The notes: generated by a model from the letters alone, not told the origin. Counted from the stretch's first letter, positions 1 through 9,629 are shown. The stretch: DNA of 64,000 nucleotides from Clostridia bacterium (GCA_017481595.1 JAFUOY010000040.1:46260-110259); one strand, 5' to 3'. Numbers and translations: made by a program.

Positions 1-642
1 GTGTTTAACGTCTCCGTTAAGGACCACCTTACCTTGGTTTATAAGAATAAACTTATCAAGATGATTTTCAACGTCGGCAATTAAGTGAGTTGAGATAATA
101 ATGGTTGCATCCGCATCGAATTTTGAAATAATGGTTTCAAGAATGTAGTCACGGGCGGCAGGGTCAACTCCTCCAATGGGCTCATCAAGAAGATAAAGCT
201 TTGCCCTTCTTGACATAACGAGGATAAGCTGTACCTTTTCCTTACTGCCCTTTGAAAGGGTGTTTAGCTTTGCGTTGGGGGAGATCTGAAGATCCTCAAG
301 CATAGCCTCCGCTCTTTGTCTGTCAAAATCCTTATAGAAATCGCAGAAATAATCAAGGCAGTCGCTTACCTTCATCCAGCTGTTAAAATAAGGTCTTTCG
401 GGCAGGTAGGATATGATCGATTTGGTTTCTACCCCAGGCTCCATACCGTCTATACGGAGTACGCCTCCGTCAACCGTAAGAAGTCCCGCAAGGGTTTTAA
501 TAAAGGTGGTCTTGCCACTACCGTTCGGGCCAAGAAGACCGACGATCTTTCCTTTTTCTATGTCCAGGTTTAAATCAGAAAATGCAGTAAATTTGCCGTA
601 ATTTTTAACTAAATTTCTGCATCTTACAATATATTCAGCCAT
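1..642 (-). CDS. ABC transporter ATP-binding protein (3' end outside window)
   Basis: Reading the minus strand from the ATG at 642 gives 214 codons that remain open at base 1, so the C-terminus is missing. The protein starts MAEYIVRCRNLVKNYG and carries a Walker A motif (GPNGSGKTT), a degenerate signature region (LSKGSKEKVQL), Walker B (LYLLDEPIGGVD) and the switch histidine (ISTHL). This is the nucleotide-binding subunit of an ABC transporter, a cytoplasmic ATPase that powers a membrane partner. The pattern is close to the YtrB/EcsA-like exporter ATPases of Firmicutes, which are usually followed by a permease gene; none is visible because the window ends. An AGGAGG sequence just before the ATG and a good promoter at 679-707 fix the start. 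The substrate cannot be inferred. Confidence 0.9.
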   Translation of the reverse strand, partial: MAEYIVRCRNLVKNYGKFTAFSDLNLDIEKGKIVGLLGPNGSGKTTFIKTLAGLLTVDGGVLRIDGMEPGVETKSIISYLPERPYFNSWMKVSDCLDYFCDFYKDFDRQRAEAMLEDLQISPNAKLNTLSKGSKEKVQLILVMSRRAKLYLLDEPIGGVDPAARDYILETIISKFDADATIIISTHLIADVENHLDKFILINQGKVVLNGDVKH

Positions 643-678
643 ATAGCCTCCTCCTTTCGTATCCGTGGACTTTAGTAT

Positions 679-707
679 ATTTTATCATATTGGTTGATAA
701 ATGTCAA
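679..707 (-). promoter_or_regulatory. Sigma-A promoter of the ABC ATPase gene
   Basis: On the minus strand TTGACA (702-707) and TAAAAT (679-684) are separated by 17 bases, about 40 bases upstream of the ATG at 642. The box lies just outside the dispersed repeat that begins near 724. Confidence 0.7.
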
Positions 708-723
708 TATTACCTGTATAAAA

Positions 724-966
724 GGGTTGCTGCAATGGCACAGAACAAAACAGACACGTTTAATACTTGATGTTAATTTGTTTGTATATACCATAATGTT
801 TAAAGTTGAGATTTTACCCAACGGAAAAATCTCTTCTTTTTATGTGTCTGTTTTTAAGCGCGACTGCTACTCTGCCGTACACTAGTACGCCGACGTGTAC
901 GCATTCACGCTTTCTGTATCCATTTCGCTAACCCTAAATAAAAAGGGCTGTCTTAACGACAGCCTC
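724..966 (+). repeat. Dispersed structured intergenic repeat, copy 1
   Basis: This gene-free stretch between the ABC ATPase and hemW matches, in opposite orientation, the region 42421-42797. Shared blocks in the same order are GGGTTG-TGCAAT near 724, ACAGACACGTTTAATAC near 750, AAAGTTGAGATTTT near 802, AAAATCTCTTCTTT near 826, ATGTGTCTGTTTTT near 842, then GTGTACGCATTCACGCTTTC at 895-914 and the hairpin GGCTGTCTTAA-CGACAGCC at 946-964. ACAGACAC and GTGTCTGT can pair around an inner hairpin GAGATTTT/AAAATCTC, giving a nested palindrome. No credible coding sequence is present. It may be a small non-autonomous mobile element or a structured RNA. Confidence 0.8.
938..966 (-). terminator. Rho-independent terminator after hemW
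   Basis: The minus strand reads GAGGCTGTC, loop GTTAA, GACAGCCC and then a T run, directly after the hemW stop. The same hairpin ends the second repeat copy after the nitroreductase gene, so it may belong to the repeat. Confidence 0.8.
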
Positions 967-2112
967 TTATATATTTTCCAAAATATCCGATAAGATAAAA
1001 TTGCTTACGAAAAAGCCTTTTTTGGTAAATGCGTATTTGCCGTTTTGGTGGATGACGTATCCGTCCTTTTCGTATTTTTTCAGCTTGGGATAGCGGTCTA
1101 TAAAGGAGATACCAAAGCGGGAGAAAAATTTCTCCGTATCAACTCCGTCTGCAAGGCGCATACGAAGCATAACGTACTCGTCGATTTTTTCTTCCTCAGT
1201 AAGAGTATACTCCGCCTCCAGGATTTTATTTGGCTCCTGTCCGCTTTTGATAGCGCCGACGTATTCCTTTATATCTCCCTTATAGGAGTAGCGCACGCCA
1301 TCAACAAAGGAATGGGCGCTTGGACCGAAGGCAAGATACTCACAAGAGAGCCAATATTTTAAATTATGGACACATCTTGAGCCTTTTTTGGCAAAATTGC
1401 TTATTTCATACTGCTCATATCCCATTTTTTCAAGCCTGTCGCATAAGGTCAAGTACATATTATACTGCTCATCCTCATCGGGCAGGCAAAGGGTATCCTT
1501 TATTTTGTAAAAATGGGTATTTTCCTCTATCTTAAGACAGTAGGCGGATATGTGTGAGGGCTCAAACTCGCACACAGAGTCCACCGTTTTTATAAGGTCC
1601 GCCGTTTTCTGATTGGGAAGAGCGTACATTATATCGATGTTTATATTGTCAATTCCGCCATCTCTCAAAGCTTTATAGCTTGACTTGAATTCATCAAAGG
1701 TGTGAATACGTCCAAGCATTTTAAGCTCGTTATCGTTGACGGACTGAAGCCCCATGCTTACCCTGTTTATACCAAGGGACCTATAAAGCATTGCTTTTTC
1801 CTTTGTTACAGTACCCGGATTTACCTCTATGGAAATTTCCGCATCCTCAGCTATATTAAAGCTGCTTTTCAGACACGTGATAAGACTTTTTATACTGTTT
1901 TCGCTTAGAACTGAGGGTGTACCTCCACCGATAAACACAGTATCCACTATCTTATCCCTATGCTTTTTTCCCTCCCGCCCTATATGGGTACAAAGGGCGC
2001 GTACGTATTCCTCTGTATTCTCGTGACTTGGGCAGCCGAGAGAATAGAAATCACAGTAGTTGCACTTTTTTACGCAGAATGGGATATGGATATATAATCC
2101 TAAATTTTTCAT
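967..2112 (-). CDS. hemW: Radical SAM heme chaperone HemW
   Basis: The 381-residue protein begins with the radical SAM signature of Hem[17 protein letters not shown], with the cluster cysteines at 13, 17 and 20 spaced CxxxCxxC, followed by the GGGTPS SAM-binding motif near residue 63. HemW proteins resemble the oxygen-independent coproporphyrinogen III oxidase HemN but lack its extra N-terminal cysteine and act in heme delivery to apoproteins; older annotations call them HemN. The gene overlaps the end of lepA by four bases (ATGA), so the two are translationally coupled, and lepA-hemW is a common gene pair in Firmicutes. A terminator-like hairpin follows immediately. Whether this organism makes or uses heme is not shown by the window; HemW can be present for salvage or respiratory proteins. 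Confidence 0.93.
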   Translation of the reverse strand: MKNLGLYIHIPFCVKKCNYCDFYSLGCPSHENTEEYVRALCTHIGREGKKHRDKIVDTVFIGGGTPSVLSENSIKSLITCLKSSFNIAEDAEISIEVNPGTVTKEKAMLYRSLGINRVSMGLQSVNDNELKMLGRIHTFDEFKSSYKALRDGGIDNINIDIMYALPNQKTADLIKTVDSVCEFEPSHISAYCLKIEENTHFYKIKDTLCLPDEDEQYNMYLTLCDRLEKMGYEQYEISNFAKKGSRCVHNLKYWLSCEYLAFGPSAHSFVDGVRYSYKGDIKEYVGAIKSGQEPNKILEAEYTLTEEEKIDEYVMLRMRLADGVDTEKFFSRFGISFIDRYPKLKKYEKDGYVIHQNGKYAFTKKGFFVSNFILSDILENI

Positions 2113-3926
2113 TTCTCGCTGTCATCCAGCTTAAGAACTGCCATAAACGCTTCGGGCGTAACCTCAACTGAGCCAAGGCGACGCATCTTCTTCTTACCTT
2201 CCTTCTGTTTTTCAAGAAGCTTCTTTTTACGGGTAATGTCACCGCCGTAGCACTTGGCAAGAACGTCCTTACGAAGGGCTCTTACAGTTTCTCTCGCTAT
2301 GATCTTTGAGCCGATAGCCGCCTGTATGGGAATTTCAAAGAGCTGTCTTGAAATATTTTCCTTAAGCTTCTCCGCTATTTTTCTCGCTCTTGTATACGCC
2401 TTTTCGGAGTGAACGATAAAGGTAAGGGCGTCAACTATTTCTCCGTTAAGGAGGAAATCAAGCTTAACGAGATTACTTGGCTCGTAATCTGCAAATTCGT
2501 AATCGAGGGACGCATATCCGCGGCTTCTGCTCTTTAGCGCGTCAAAGAAATCGTATACTATTTCGTTAAGGGGGAGAATGTAGTGAAGCTCCACACGGGA
2601 GGCGTCAAGATACTTCATATCCTTAAAGGTGCCGCGTCTGTCCTGGCAAAGGTCCATAATACCGCCAACGAATTCCGTAGGGGTGATGATATTTGCGCGG
2701 ACGGTAGGCTCATATGCCGTTGCAATGGTGTCGGGCGCAGGATAGTTTGAGGGGTTGTCAATATATATGACCTCTCCGTTTGTCTTTTCTATCTTATAAA
2801 TAACGCTGGGGGCGGTGGTGATAAGATCGAGATTGAATTCTCTTTCAAGTCTTTCCTGTATGATCTCCATATGAAGAAGTCCGAGGAAGCCGCATCGAAA
2901 TCCGAAGCCCAATGCAATGGACGTTTCCGCCTCGAAGGACAACGCCGCGTCATTAAGCTTAAGCTTTTCAAGGGCGTCACGAAGGTCGTTATATCTTGCG
3001 CCGTCTGCGGGATAAATACCCGAGAATACCATAGGAAGTGCTTCCTTAAAGCCTTCAAGAGGCTCGCTTGCGCCATTTTCCGCCGTGGTAACCGTATCAC
3101 CCACCTTAGTTTCGGAAACGGTCTTGATGCTGGCGGTAATGTATCCAACCTCACCTGCCTTCAGCTCCTCGCCCTTTTCAAGTCCGAGGGCGTTAAGGTA
3201 TCCAACCTCAACTACGTCGTACTCAGCGCCTGAGCTCATCATCTTTATCTTATCTCCTGCCTTTAAGGTGCCGTCCATTACTCTTACGTAAACAACTACA
3301 CCAAGATACGCATTATAGTGAGAGTCAAATATAAGGCACTTAAGCGGCGCGTTTTCATCACCCTTTGGCGCGGGGATATTTTCCACTATGGCGTCAAGAA
3401 CCGTGTCAATATTAAGTCCGACCTTGGCAGAAACAGCGGGACATCCCTCGGCTACGATACCGATAACGTCCTCTATCTCCTTGCGAACTCTGTCAACATC
3501 AGCGCTGGGCAGATCGATCTTGTTGATAACGGGTACGATCTCAAGGTCGCAATCCACCGCAAGATACGCATTGGCAAGAGTCTGCGCCTCTATTCCCTGT
3601 GTGGAGTCAACCACCAAAAGAGCTCCCTCACAAGCATTTAAGGATCTTGACACCTCGTAGTTAAAGTCAACGTGGCCGGGGGTGTCAATAAGGTTAAGCA
3701 CGTACTCCTGTCCGTCCTTATGGGTATAATTTATTCTTACGGCTCTTGCCTTGATGGTGATGCCTCTCTCCCTCTCAAGGTCCATATTATCAAGGATCTG
3801 CTCCTCCATTTCTCTTTTGGAAACGGCGTTTGAATACTCAAGAATTCTGTCCGCCAGGGTGGATTTACCGTGGTCGATATGAGCTATTATAGAAAAGTTT
3901 CTTATCTTTTTCTGTCTGTCGTTCAT
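2109..3926 (-). CDS. lepA: Elongation factor 4 (LepA), ribosome-bound GTPase
   Basis: The 605-residue protein shows the translational GTPase motifs AHIDHGKST (G1), RGITIKA (G2), DTPGHVDF (G3) and NKIDLP (G4), then the EF-G-like domains II, III and V and the LepA-specific C-terminal domain ending in [16 protein letters not shown]. LepA binds the ribosome and back-translocates or remodels stalled complexes, acting in translation initiation and under ionic stress. Full length matches the family. The start is supported by [22 protein letters not shown], the usual family N-terminus, with an AAAGG-type ribosome site and a promoter at 3960-3988. The gene is first in a two-gene operon with hemW. Confidence 0.97.
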   Translation of the reverse strand: MNDRQKKIRNFSIIAHIDHGKSTLADRILEYSNAVSKREMEEQILDNMDLERERGITIKARAVRINYTHKDGQEYVLNLIDTPGHVDFNYEVSRSLNACEGALLVVDSTQGIEAQTLANAYLAVDCDLEIVPVINKIDLPSADVDRVRKEIEDVIGIVAEGCPAVSAKVGLNIDTVLDAIVENIPAPKGDENAPLKCLIFDSHYNAYLGVVVYVRVMDGTLKAGDKIKMMSSGAEYDVVEVGYLNALGLEKGEELKAGEVGYITASIKTVSETKVGDTVTTAENGASEPLEGFKEALPMVFSGIYPADGARYNDLRDALEKLKLNDAALSFEAETSIALGFGFRCGFLGLLHMEIIQERLEREFNLDLITTAPSVIYKIEKTNGEVIYIDNPSNYPAPDTIATAYEPTVRANIITPTEFVGGIMDLCQDRRGTFKDMKYLDASRVELHYILPLNEIVYDFFDALKSRSRGYASLDYEFADYEPSNLVKLDFLLNGEIVDALTFIVHSEKAYTRARKIAEKLKENISRQLFEIPIQAAIGSKIIARETVRALRKDVLAKCYGGDITRKKKLLEKQKEGKKKMRRLGSVEVTPEAFMAVLKLDDSEK

Positions 3927-3959
3927 TATAAAAATCCTTTCGGAACTGATTTCAAAGTA

Positions 3960-3988
3960 ATTTTATCATAAGTTTATTTATTCTGCAA
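3960..3988 (-). promoter_or_regulatory. Probable promoter of lepA-hemW
   Basis: The minus strand has TTGCAG (3983-3988), a 17-base spacer and TAAAAT (3960-3965), about 35 bases before the lepA ATG. The -35 box is a partial match only. Confidence 0.5.
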
Positions 3989-4009
3989 GTACTTTTTTAT
4001 TATATATAG

Positions 4010-4049
4010 AAAAAAGTAAATAAGCAGGGATTGCCTGCTTATTTTACTT
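4010..4049 (-). terminator. Terminator after the glycosyltransferase gene
   Basis: A long stem AAGTAAATAAGCAGG (4014-4028) pairs with CCTGCTTATTTTACTT (4034-4049) around a five-base loop, and the minus strand continues into a T run. It touches the stop codon of the preceding gene at 4051. Confidence 0.85.
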
Positions 4050-4050
4050 T

Positions 4051-5361
4051 TTATTTATCCTTATTGGAGCCTTTATTTTTTTGCTCGCTGCCCTCAGAGG
4101 TGATCTGATCAAGAGTTTTTGATTTCGTATGCTCAATTGGCTTCCACTCGATCTTTACAAACAACGCCGCCATAGTTACGGGAACGTAGCTTATCATAAA
4201 TACGGGGAAGGTAAAGGCGTAAAGTATTTTTTTGATCGTGGAGCAATGTATCTTTTTCCACTCCGTAACGGTGGTTATTGCGCCGAGGACGAACAATAGC
4301 AGATACATACCGCAAACGCTTTGTCCTAAGGAGAAAAGCATTGGCAATATATTTTGTCCCATTATTGCAAGAGTAACACCCGCAATTACGTTAAGAACAA
4401 CGGAAAGAATACTTAAAACAAGAGCGGGCAAAATGGTACAGGACATATCGAAGCAGGACGTACAGTTTTTAGAAAAGATGCCCCGCACGAGCTTAAGCCC
4501 GAACTTGTCCATTACCTGCAAATATCCCCTTGCCCAGCGCATTCTCTGGGAGCAGGACTGAGAAAATTTTGTCGGCTGCTCGTCGTAGATTATAGCGTCG
4601 TCAGCGTAGCCTATTTTTCTGCCCTTTAATACGTTATAATTTGTAAATTCAATATCCTCAGTAAGCAAGAAGAACTTCCATCCGCCCGTTTCACGCATTA
4701 TGGCGGAGTCAAATACGAAGCCCGTACCCGAAACCGCGGCGGTGGTATGGCAACGCATACGGCATCTGTTAAGATACTGTGACTCACGTAAGAACCAAAG
4801 GGCATAGCCTGCGCTTACCCAGTTATCCCCGTAATTTTTGGAATTACGGTAACAGGTAACTATGGGATATTTATCGGAGTATACCTTATTTATTTCTTCA
4901 AAAAACTTAGTGTCGACCACGTTATCCGCATCAAATACGGCGTAGGCGTCAAAATACGTGTCGCCGTAATCCTCTACCACTCTGTCGTACAGATATTCAA
5001 GGGCGTAACCCTTACCCACCTTTGAGGTGTCGGACCTTTCGTAAACGACAGCGCCTGCCTCTCTTGCGATATGGGCAGTATTATCATCGCAATTATCCGC
5101 CACGACAAACACGGTAATATTCTCTTTTCCGTAGGTTTGCGAGTTCAAGCTTTCTATAAGATTTTTAATAACCTTGCTTTCGTTACGCGCAGAGATCAGA
5201 ACGCCGTATTTTCTTACAGGCTTCTTATCGTGCTTGGGCTTTCTTATAAAAACAGGAACAATAACAAACAGTATCTGATATGCGTAAAATGCCATAAAGA
5301 GTATACTTATCACTTTATTGGCGGTAAAGATACTGTTCCAAACTATATCTGCTGTCTGCAT
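4051..5361 (-). CDS. Membrane-anchored family 2 glycosyltransferase
   Basis: The 436-residue protein has an N-terminal transmembrane segment, a cytoplasmic GT-A domain and at least three C-terminal membrane segments (about residues 300-405). The processive-type GT2 motifs are visible: DADNVV (metal and nucleotide-sugar binding), LTEDIEF (TED, catalytic base) and QRMRW (QxxRW, acceptor binding). This architecture is that of hyaluronan, chitin, poly-GlcNAc and cellulose synthase-like enzymes, which polymerise a nucleotide sugar at the membrane and may extrude the product. The substrate cannot be told from sequence. The short lysine- and serine-rich tail is unremarkable. The gene is monocistronic, with its own promoter at 5433-5461 and terminator at 4010-4049. 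GGAGG lies four bases before the ATG. Confidence 0.88.
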   Translation of the reverse strand: MQTADIVWNSIFTANKVISILFMAFYAYQILFVIVPVFIRKPKHDKKPVRKYGVLISARNESKVIKNLIESLNSQTYGKENITVFVVADNCDDNTAHIAREAGAVVYERSDTSKVGKGYALEYLYDRVVEDYGDTYFDAYAVFDADNVVDTKFFEEINKVYSDKYPIVTCYRNSKNYGDNWVSAGYALWFLRESQYLNRCRMRCHTTAAVSGTGFVFDSAIMRETGGWKFFLLTEDIEFTNYNVLKGRKIGYADDAIIYDEQPTKFSQSCSQRMRWARGYLQVMDKFGLKLVRGIFSKNCTSCFDMSCTILPALVLSILSVVLNVIAGVTLAIMGQNILPMLFSLGQSVCGMYLLLFVLGAITTVTEWKKIHCSTIKKILYAFTFPVFMISYVPVTMAALFVKIEWKPIEHTKSKTLDQITSEGSEQKNKGSNKDK

Positions 5362-5432
5362 ACGTCCTCCATAAAAATCAATTACAAGTCAAGTAAATTC
5401 CGCATTATGCAAAAACATACCTATTTATAGTA

Positions 5433-5461
5433 ATTATACAACATTTTAAGGCTTAAGTCAA
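5433..5461 (-). promoter_or_regulatory. Promoter of the GT2 gene
   Basis: Minus strand TTGACT (5456-5461), 17-base spacer, TATAAT (5433-5438), about 70 bases upstream of the ATG. Confidence 0.75.
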
Positions 5462-5571
5462 TACGAATAAAATAATTTACATTTCCCTTTCCCGCTTTGA
5501 CGAAATGTTTAAAAAATCCTTGATTTTATTGAAGTTTTAGTACAACATCGCCAATAATTTCGGAAAAAGGG

Positions 5572-5600
5572 TTGACTTTTAAGTTTTAAAATTATATACT
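5572..5600 (+). promoter_or_regulatory. Promoter of the tandem glycosidase genes
   Basis: TTGACT (5572-5577) and TATACT (5595-5600) are spaced by 17 bases, about 50 bases ahead of the ATG at 5653. Confidence 0.75.
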
Positions 5601-5652
5601 TTTTTTAGGTTGTTTAACCTGTCACTAAAAATGACTGATGAGGAGAATAAAA

Positions 5653-7581
5653 ATGAACACTACCCCACACAAAATTCGCGTGACTGAGGATATGATAATC
5701 AACGATATGGGTATTGAAAGAGTATCCAACTTCTTTTGCGAATTTGACAACGACGGTGACCCCCTTTACGGTGTTATAGGGGAAAGTCCTAAGGTACACA
5801 GACGATTTGACCATTGGTGGATCGGCGAAACGGATCTTGCATTTACTGTTGAGCTTGACGGAATATATCATATAACCGATATATTTCTTTATAACGAATT
5901 CGGCGCTCACAAGGCAAGAGTAAAGATGGGTACGCCCTTCTCTTGGGAGTTTGATAAGGAATTCATCCCCGAGATGCAAAAATGGTGCGGATTCAAGGCC
6001 GGTCACGACACACAGTACATCAATTTTTCATTCAATAACAACAACGCCCCCAGTGAGATCCTTATTTACGGATATAAGGTTAAGGACGTTGAGAAGATAA
6101 TTCCCGAAAGAAAGCCCCACGGTAAGACGAATATGAACGGATTTGTGGGAATGAACGCGTTCATCAACGACGGAGACGATATCTGCGGCGCTGTAAACTA
6201 CATCCGTGAGTATCATCCCTGGACGTGGACCTGCCGTCCCAATATGGAGAAAACTACTATCTCCTTTAATCCCGGATATTCAAACGGATGGGACTTTGAG
6301 GAGTTCTACCGTAAGCACTCCGAAAGCGGAATAGATATTTGTCCCACAATATCATCCCACCGTTCAAGAGGTCCTAAGGATAACACCTGTGACCCCACAG
6401 ACCCCAAGAACTATATGAGCTTTGCAACTATGCTTTTCCAATTCGTTGCAAGATTCGGTCATAATAAGGATATCGACCCCTCTCTTATTCAGGTTGATCC
6501 CGGACAGACACCCAAGATCGGTCTTGGATATCTTTCCTCCGTTGAGCCTCTTAACGAGCCTGACGGAACGTGGCTTGGCAGAGAGCCCTACTTTTCTCCC
6601 TTTGAGCTTGCGGCGTTCTTAAGTATGTGCTACGACGGACACGAGGGACTGTACAAAAACGCAGGCGTAAAGCAGGCTGATCCCAATTTTAAAATGTCTA
6701 TGTCAGGCGGCGCAGGACTTAACCTTGGATACCTCCGCGCTATGGCGTTCTGGGCAAAATACAACCGCAAGGACGGTAAGCTTCCCTTTGACGTTATCAA
6801 TGCCCACAGATACTGCGGTAAATCAAAGGATAAGAAGGGACTTGTAAATTACGTTAACGTAAATATTGACGAGCGCGGTAATACAAGCGACAAGGTATAC
6901 GTTGGCGTAAGCCCCGAGGAAGGCGATATCGTAGGCGCATTTGATCCCATAAGAGATTGGCGCGACAGATACTATCCCGAGCTTGAAATATGGCTTACGG
7001 AGTTCGGTTGGGACACCAACCAGGACTACAGAACCGCCACCTCCGCCCACGCATACGGCGAGTATACGGGCAGACAGGTACAGGCTATGTGGCTTGTGCG
7101 TGAATATCTCCTTTTAAGCGCCATAGGAATTGAAAAGGCGGCAATGTATATGTCCCGTGACTGCGGACCCGAGGAAACTGCGGTTGGTAAATATGGTTCC
7201 AGCGGACTTGTGAGATTCCCCATTGAGATAAACCCCGGTAACGTAATTCAGGGCAACAAAAAGGATTCCTTCTATTACGTATATACCCTTAAGGAAACGC
7301 TTGGGGACACGTCCTTTGATTGTGAGCTTGAGGCTCCCAACGAATGCGTAAGGATACATAAGTACGTGACAAAGGAGGGTAAATCAAAATACGCCCTCTG
7401 GTGCACCACCTCCGACGGAACGAAGGTTCCCGGTATGAAATTCAGAATTCCCGAAGGGGAATACAAGCTTGTCAAGATGGTATTTGAATCCGTCCTCGGC
7501 GAGCAGGAGGATCTTGAATACAAGGACGGCTACGTTACTGTAAACGTCTCCGAAAACCCCGTATTTGTAGTAGAAAAATAA
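5653..7581 (+). CDS. Cytoplasmic glycosidase, discoidin-like plus TIM-barrel, clan GH-A type (paralogue 1)
   Basis: The ATG at 5653 is preferred over an in-frame ATG at 5638 because AGGAG at 5641-5645 lies between them, seven bases from the later start. The 642-residue product has no signal peptide. Residues about 20-150 look like a galactose-binding (discoidin-like) beta domain; about 160-560 form a TIM-barrel region, then a beta-sandwich tail. Two likely catalytic glutamates follow the clan GH-A pattern: Glu302 in EPLNEP (acid/base) and Glu450 in WLTEFGWD (nucleophile). The family could not be named; a retaining glycosidase of GH39/GH30-like type is the nearest guess. It is followed 68 bases later by a close paralogue (7650-9575) and faces a secreted one (9641-12136), suggesting inside and outside versions of the same activity. 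Confidence 0.75.
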   Translation: MNTTPHKIRVTEDMIINDMGIERVSNFFCEFDNDGDPLYGVIGESPKVHRRFDHWWIGETDLAFTVELDGIYHITDIFLYNEFGAHKARVKMGTPFSWEFDKEFIPEMQKWCGFKAGHDTQYINFSFNNNNAPSEILIYGYKVKDVEKIIPERKPHGKTNMNGFVGMNAFINDGDDICGAVNYIREYHPWTWTCRPNMEKTTISFNPGYSNGWDFEEFYRKHSESGIDICPTISSHRSRGPKDNTCDPTDPKNYMSFATMLFQFVARFGHNKDIDPSLIQVDPGQTPKIGLGYLSSVEPLNEPDGTWLGREPYFSPFELAAFLSMCYDGHEGLYKNAGVKQADPNFKMSMSGGAGLNLGYLRAMAFWAKYNRKDGKLPFDVINAHRYCGKSKDKKGLVNYVNVNIDERGNTSDKVYVGVSPEEGDIVGAFDPIRDWRDRYYPELEIWLTEFGWDTNQDYRTATSAHAYGEYTGRQVQAMWLVREYLLLSAIGIEKAAMYMSRDCGPEETAVGKYGSSGLVRFPIEINPGNVIQGNKKDSFYYVYTLKETLGDTSFDCELEAPNECVRIHKYVTKEGKSKYALWCTTSDGTKVPGMKFRIPEGEYKLVKMVFESVLGEQEDLEYKDGYVTVNVSENPVFVVEK

Positions 7582-7589
7582 ACAGATTA

Positions 7590-7620
7590 TGGGGTATTAC
7601 GAAAGCGATACCCCATTATT
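7590..7620 (+). terminator. Hairpin between the tandem glycosidase genes
   Basis: TGGGGTAT (7590-7597) pairs with ATACCCCA (7608-7615), followed by TTATTTTATT. It could terminate or attenuate transcription between the two paralogues, or mark a processing site. No separate promoter for the second gene is obvious. Confidence 0.7.
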
Positions 7621-7649
7621 TTATTAAAGATATAAGGAGCCATCATATT

Positions 7650-9575
7650 ATGACACCTCAGAAAATAAAAATACTACCCGATATGATAATAAACGATATG
7701 GGTCTTGAATACCCTGCAAATTTCTTTTGCGAATTTGACAAGGTAGGCGATCCTAAAAACGGAGTTTTGGGAGAGGCGCCTGCCGTACACCCAAGGCACG
7801 ACCATTGGTGGATAGGCGAAACCGACCTTGCATTTACCATAGAGCTTGACGGCATTTACAAGATAACCGACGTTTATTTTTACAACAACACAGGCAACCA
7901 CACAGCAAGAGTAAAAATGGGTACTCCCTTTGCCTGGGAATTCGATAAGGAATTTACACAGAAAAAGCAGGAATGGTGCGGCTTTGACGTAAATTTTGAC
8001 ACACGGTACGTTAATTTTACGTTTAATAACAATGACGCGCCAAGTGAGATCCTTCTTTACGGATACAAAATTGCAGACGTGGAACAAGAGCCTACAGTTC
8101 CTTATAAAAAGGAAAGGATCAAGCTTGACAAATTCGTTGGTATGAACGGATTTGTAAACGACGCCGACGATATATCAAGAGCTTGTACCTATATAAGAGA
8201 GTATCATCCCTGGACGTGGACCTGCTATCCAAACGGCGCGGATACTGCTCTTGCGCCTAATCCAAGCACGAATCTTCGTTGGGATTTTGACGACTTTTAC
8301 AAGCGCCGCCACAACTTTGGAATTGATATGTGCCCCACTCTTACCGTTGGACGCGACCAGATTCCAAAGGATAAAGCCGTTGGGGACACAACAAGTCCCG
8401 AGGCGTATCTTTCCTATGCGTCATATATTTTCCAATACGTAGCAAGATACGGCCACAACAAGGATATAGACCCCGCCCTTATCAAGGTTGCGGAGGGACA
8501 GGAAAAGAAGATAGGCCTTGGTTATATGTCCTATCTTGAGCCCCTTAACGAGCCTAACGGAACGTGGATGGGACGTGACTTGTTCTTCTCCCCCTTTGAG
8601 CTTGCGGCTTGTCTTAGTATGTGCTACGACGGACACGAGGGCAAGTACAAAAACGTAGGCGTAAAGCAGGCTGACCCCGATTTTAAAATGTCTATGTCAG
8701 GCCTTGCGGGTATAAACTTTGACTATATTCGCGCAATGGCATTCTGGTCAAAATACAACCGTAAGGACGGCAAGCTTCCCTTTGACGTCATAAATATGCA
8801 TCATTACACCGGCAAGAGTATTCTTAAATCAGGCATTACCAAAAACGTTGACGTAAACATTGACGAAAGAGGAGACGTTGGCGAAAAGGTATACGTAGGT
8901 ATAAGCGCCGAGGAGGGTGATATCGTTGGCGCGCTTGCCAAGATAGGTGAGTGGAGAGATAAATACGCCCCCCACCTTGAATACTGGCTTACGGAGTTTG
9001 GTTGGGACACTAATCAGGACTACCAAACGTCCACCTCATCCCACGCGTACGGCGAATATACGGGCAGACAGGTACAGGCTATGTGGCTAATCCGAGAGTA
9101 TCTTATGCTCTCCTCCGCTAAGATTGACAGAGCGGCAATGTATATGTCCCGTGACTGCGGACCTGAGGAAACGTCCGTTGGTAAATACGCCACAAGCGGT
9201 CTTGTACGATTCCCCATTGAATTAGGACCGAAGGTAGTTGTGCAGGGTAACAAGAAGGATTCCTTCTATTACGTTTATACCCTTAAGGAGATTATCAGCG
9301 ACTGTTATTTCGACTCCGAGCTTGAGACGGAAAACGTAAACGTAAAGATATTCAAATACGTGACCGACGATGGCAAAGCAAAATACGCTCTTTGGTGTCC
9401 TACCTCCGACAGCACTAAGGTGCCAGGCTATAAATTCAAGGTTGAAAACGGCAAATATACCCTAGTGGAATTTGTAAACGAGAGATACAACGGAAAGCGC
9501 ACCGATATGGAAGCGACAAATGGATATCTTACTGTAAATATAAGTGAAAATCCTATTTTCATTATTGAAAACTGA
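7650..9575 (+). CDS. Cytoplasmic glycosidase, clan GH-A type (paralogue 2)
   Basis: This 641-residue protein aligns along its whole length with the product of 5653-7581: both share the opening MIINDMG, the DHWWIGETDLAFT block, EYHPWTWTC, EPLNEP and WLTEFGWDTNQDY. Predicted catalytic residues are Glu301 (acid/base) and Glu449 (nucleophile). There is no secretion signal, so it should act on imported oligosaccharides. AAGGAG about ten bases before the ATG supports the start. Differences from paralogue 1 concentrate around residues 200-260 and 390-410, which in TIM barrels are substrate-facing loops, so the two may differ in specificity. That is inference; only the duplication is directly seen. 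It ends at a terminator shared with the convergent lipoprotein gene. Confidence 0.75.
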   Translation: MTPQKIKILPDMIINDMGLEYPANFFCEFDKVGDPKNGVLGEAPAVHPRHDHWWIGETDLAFTIELDGIYKITDVYFYNNTGNHTARVKMGTPFAWEFDKEFTQKKQEWCGFDVNFDTRYVNFTFNNNDAPSEILLYGYKIADVEQEPTVPYKKERIKLDKFVGMNGFVNDADDISRACTYIREYHPWTWTCYPNGADTALAPNPSTNLRWDFDDFYKRRHNFGIDMCPTLTVGRDQIPKDKAVGDTTSPEAYLSYASYIFQYVARYGHNKDIDPALIKVAEGQEKKIGLGYMSYLEPLNEPNGTWMGRDLFFSPFELAACLSMCYDGHEGKYKNVGVKQADPDFKMSMSGLAGINFDYIRAMAFWSKYNRKDGKLPFDVINMHHYTGKSILKSGITKNVDVNIDERGDVGEKVYVGISAEEGDIVGALAKIGEWRDKYAPHLEYWLTEFGWDTNQDYQTSTSSHAYGEYTGRQVQAMWLIREYLMLSSAKIDRAAMYMSRDCGPEETSVGKYATSGLVRFPIELGPKVVVQGNKKDSFYYVYTLKEIISDCYFDSELETENVNVKIFKYVTDDGKAKYALWCPTSDSTKVPGYKFKVENGKYTLVEFVNERYNGKRTDMEATNGYLTVNISENPIFIIEN

Positions 9576-9597
9576 TTGATCGTTATTATAGCTAATA

Positions 9598-9629
9598 AAA
9601 AATACGGCTTCGTGTGAAGCCGTATTTTT
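9598..9629. terminator. Bidirectional terminator between convergent glycosidase genes
   Basis: AAAAATACGGCTTC (9598-9611), loop GTGT, GAAGCCGTATTTTT (9616-9629): a perfect 14-base-pair stem with A and T flanks that works in both directions. Confidence 0.9.

Noticed and set aside
694-885. A 63-codon plus-strand frame inside repeat copy 1.
   Set aside because: The matching region of copy 2 is frameshifted and interrupted, so selection for a protein is not supported.
5638-5652. The in-frame ATG at 5638 as the start of the first glycosidase.
   Set aside because: The ribosome site AGGAG (5641-5645) lies after it and is correctly spaced for the ATG at 5653.
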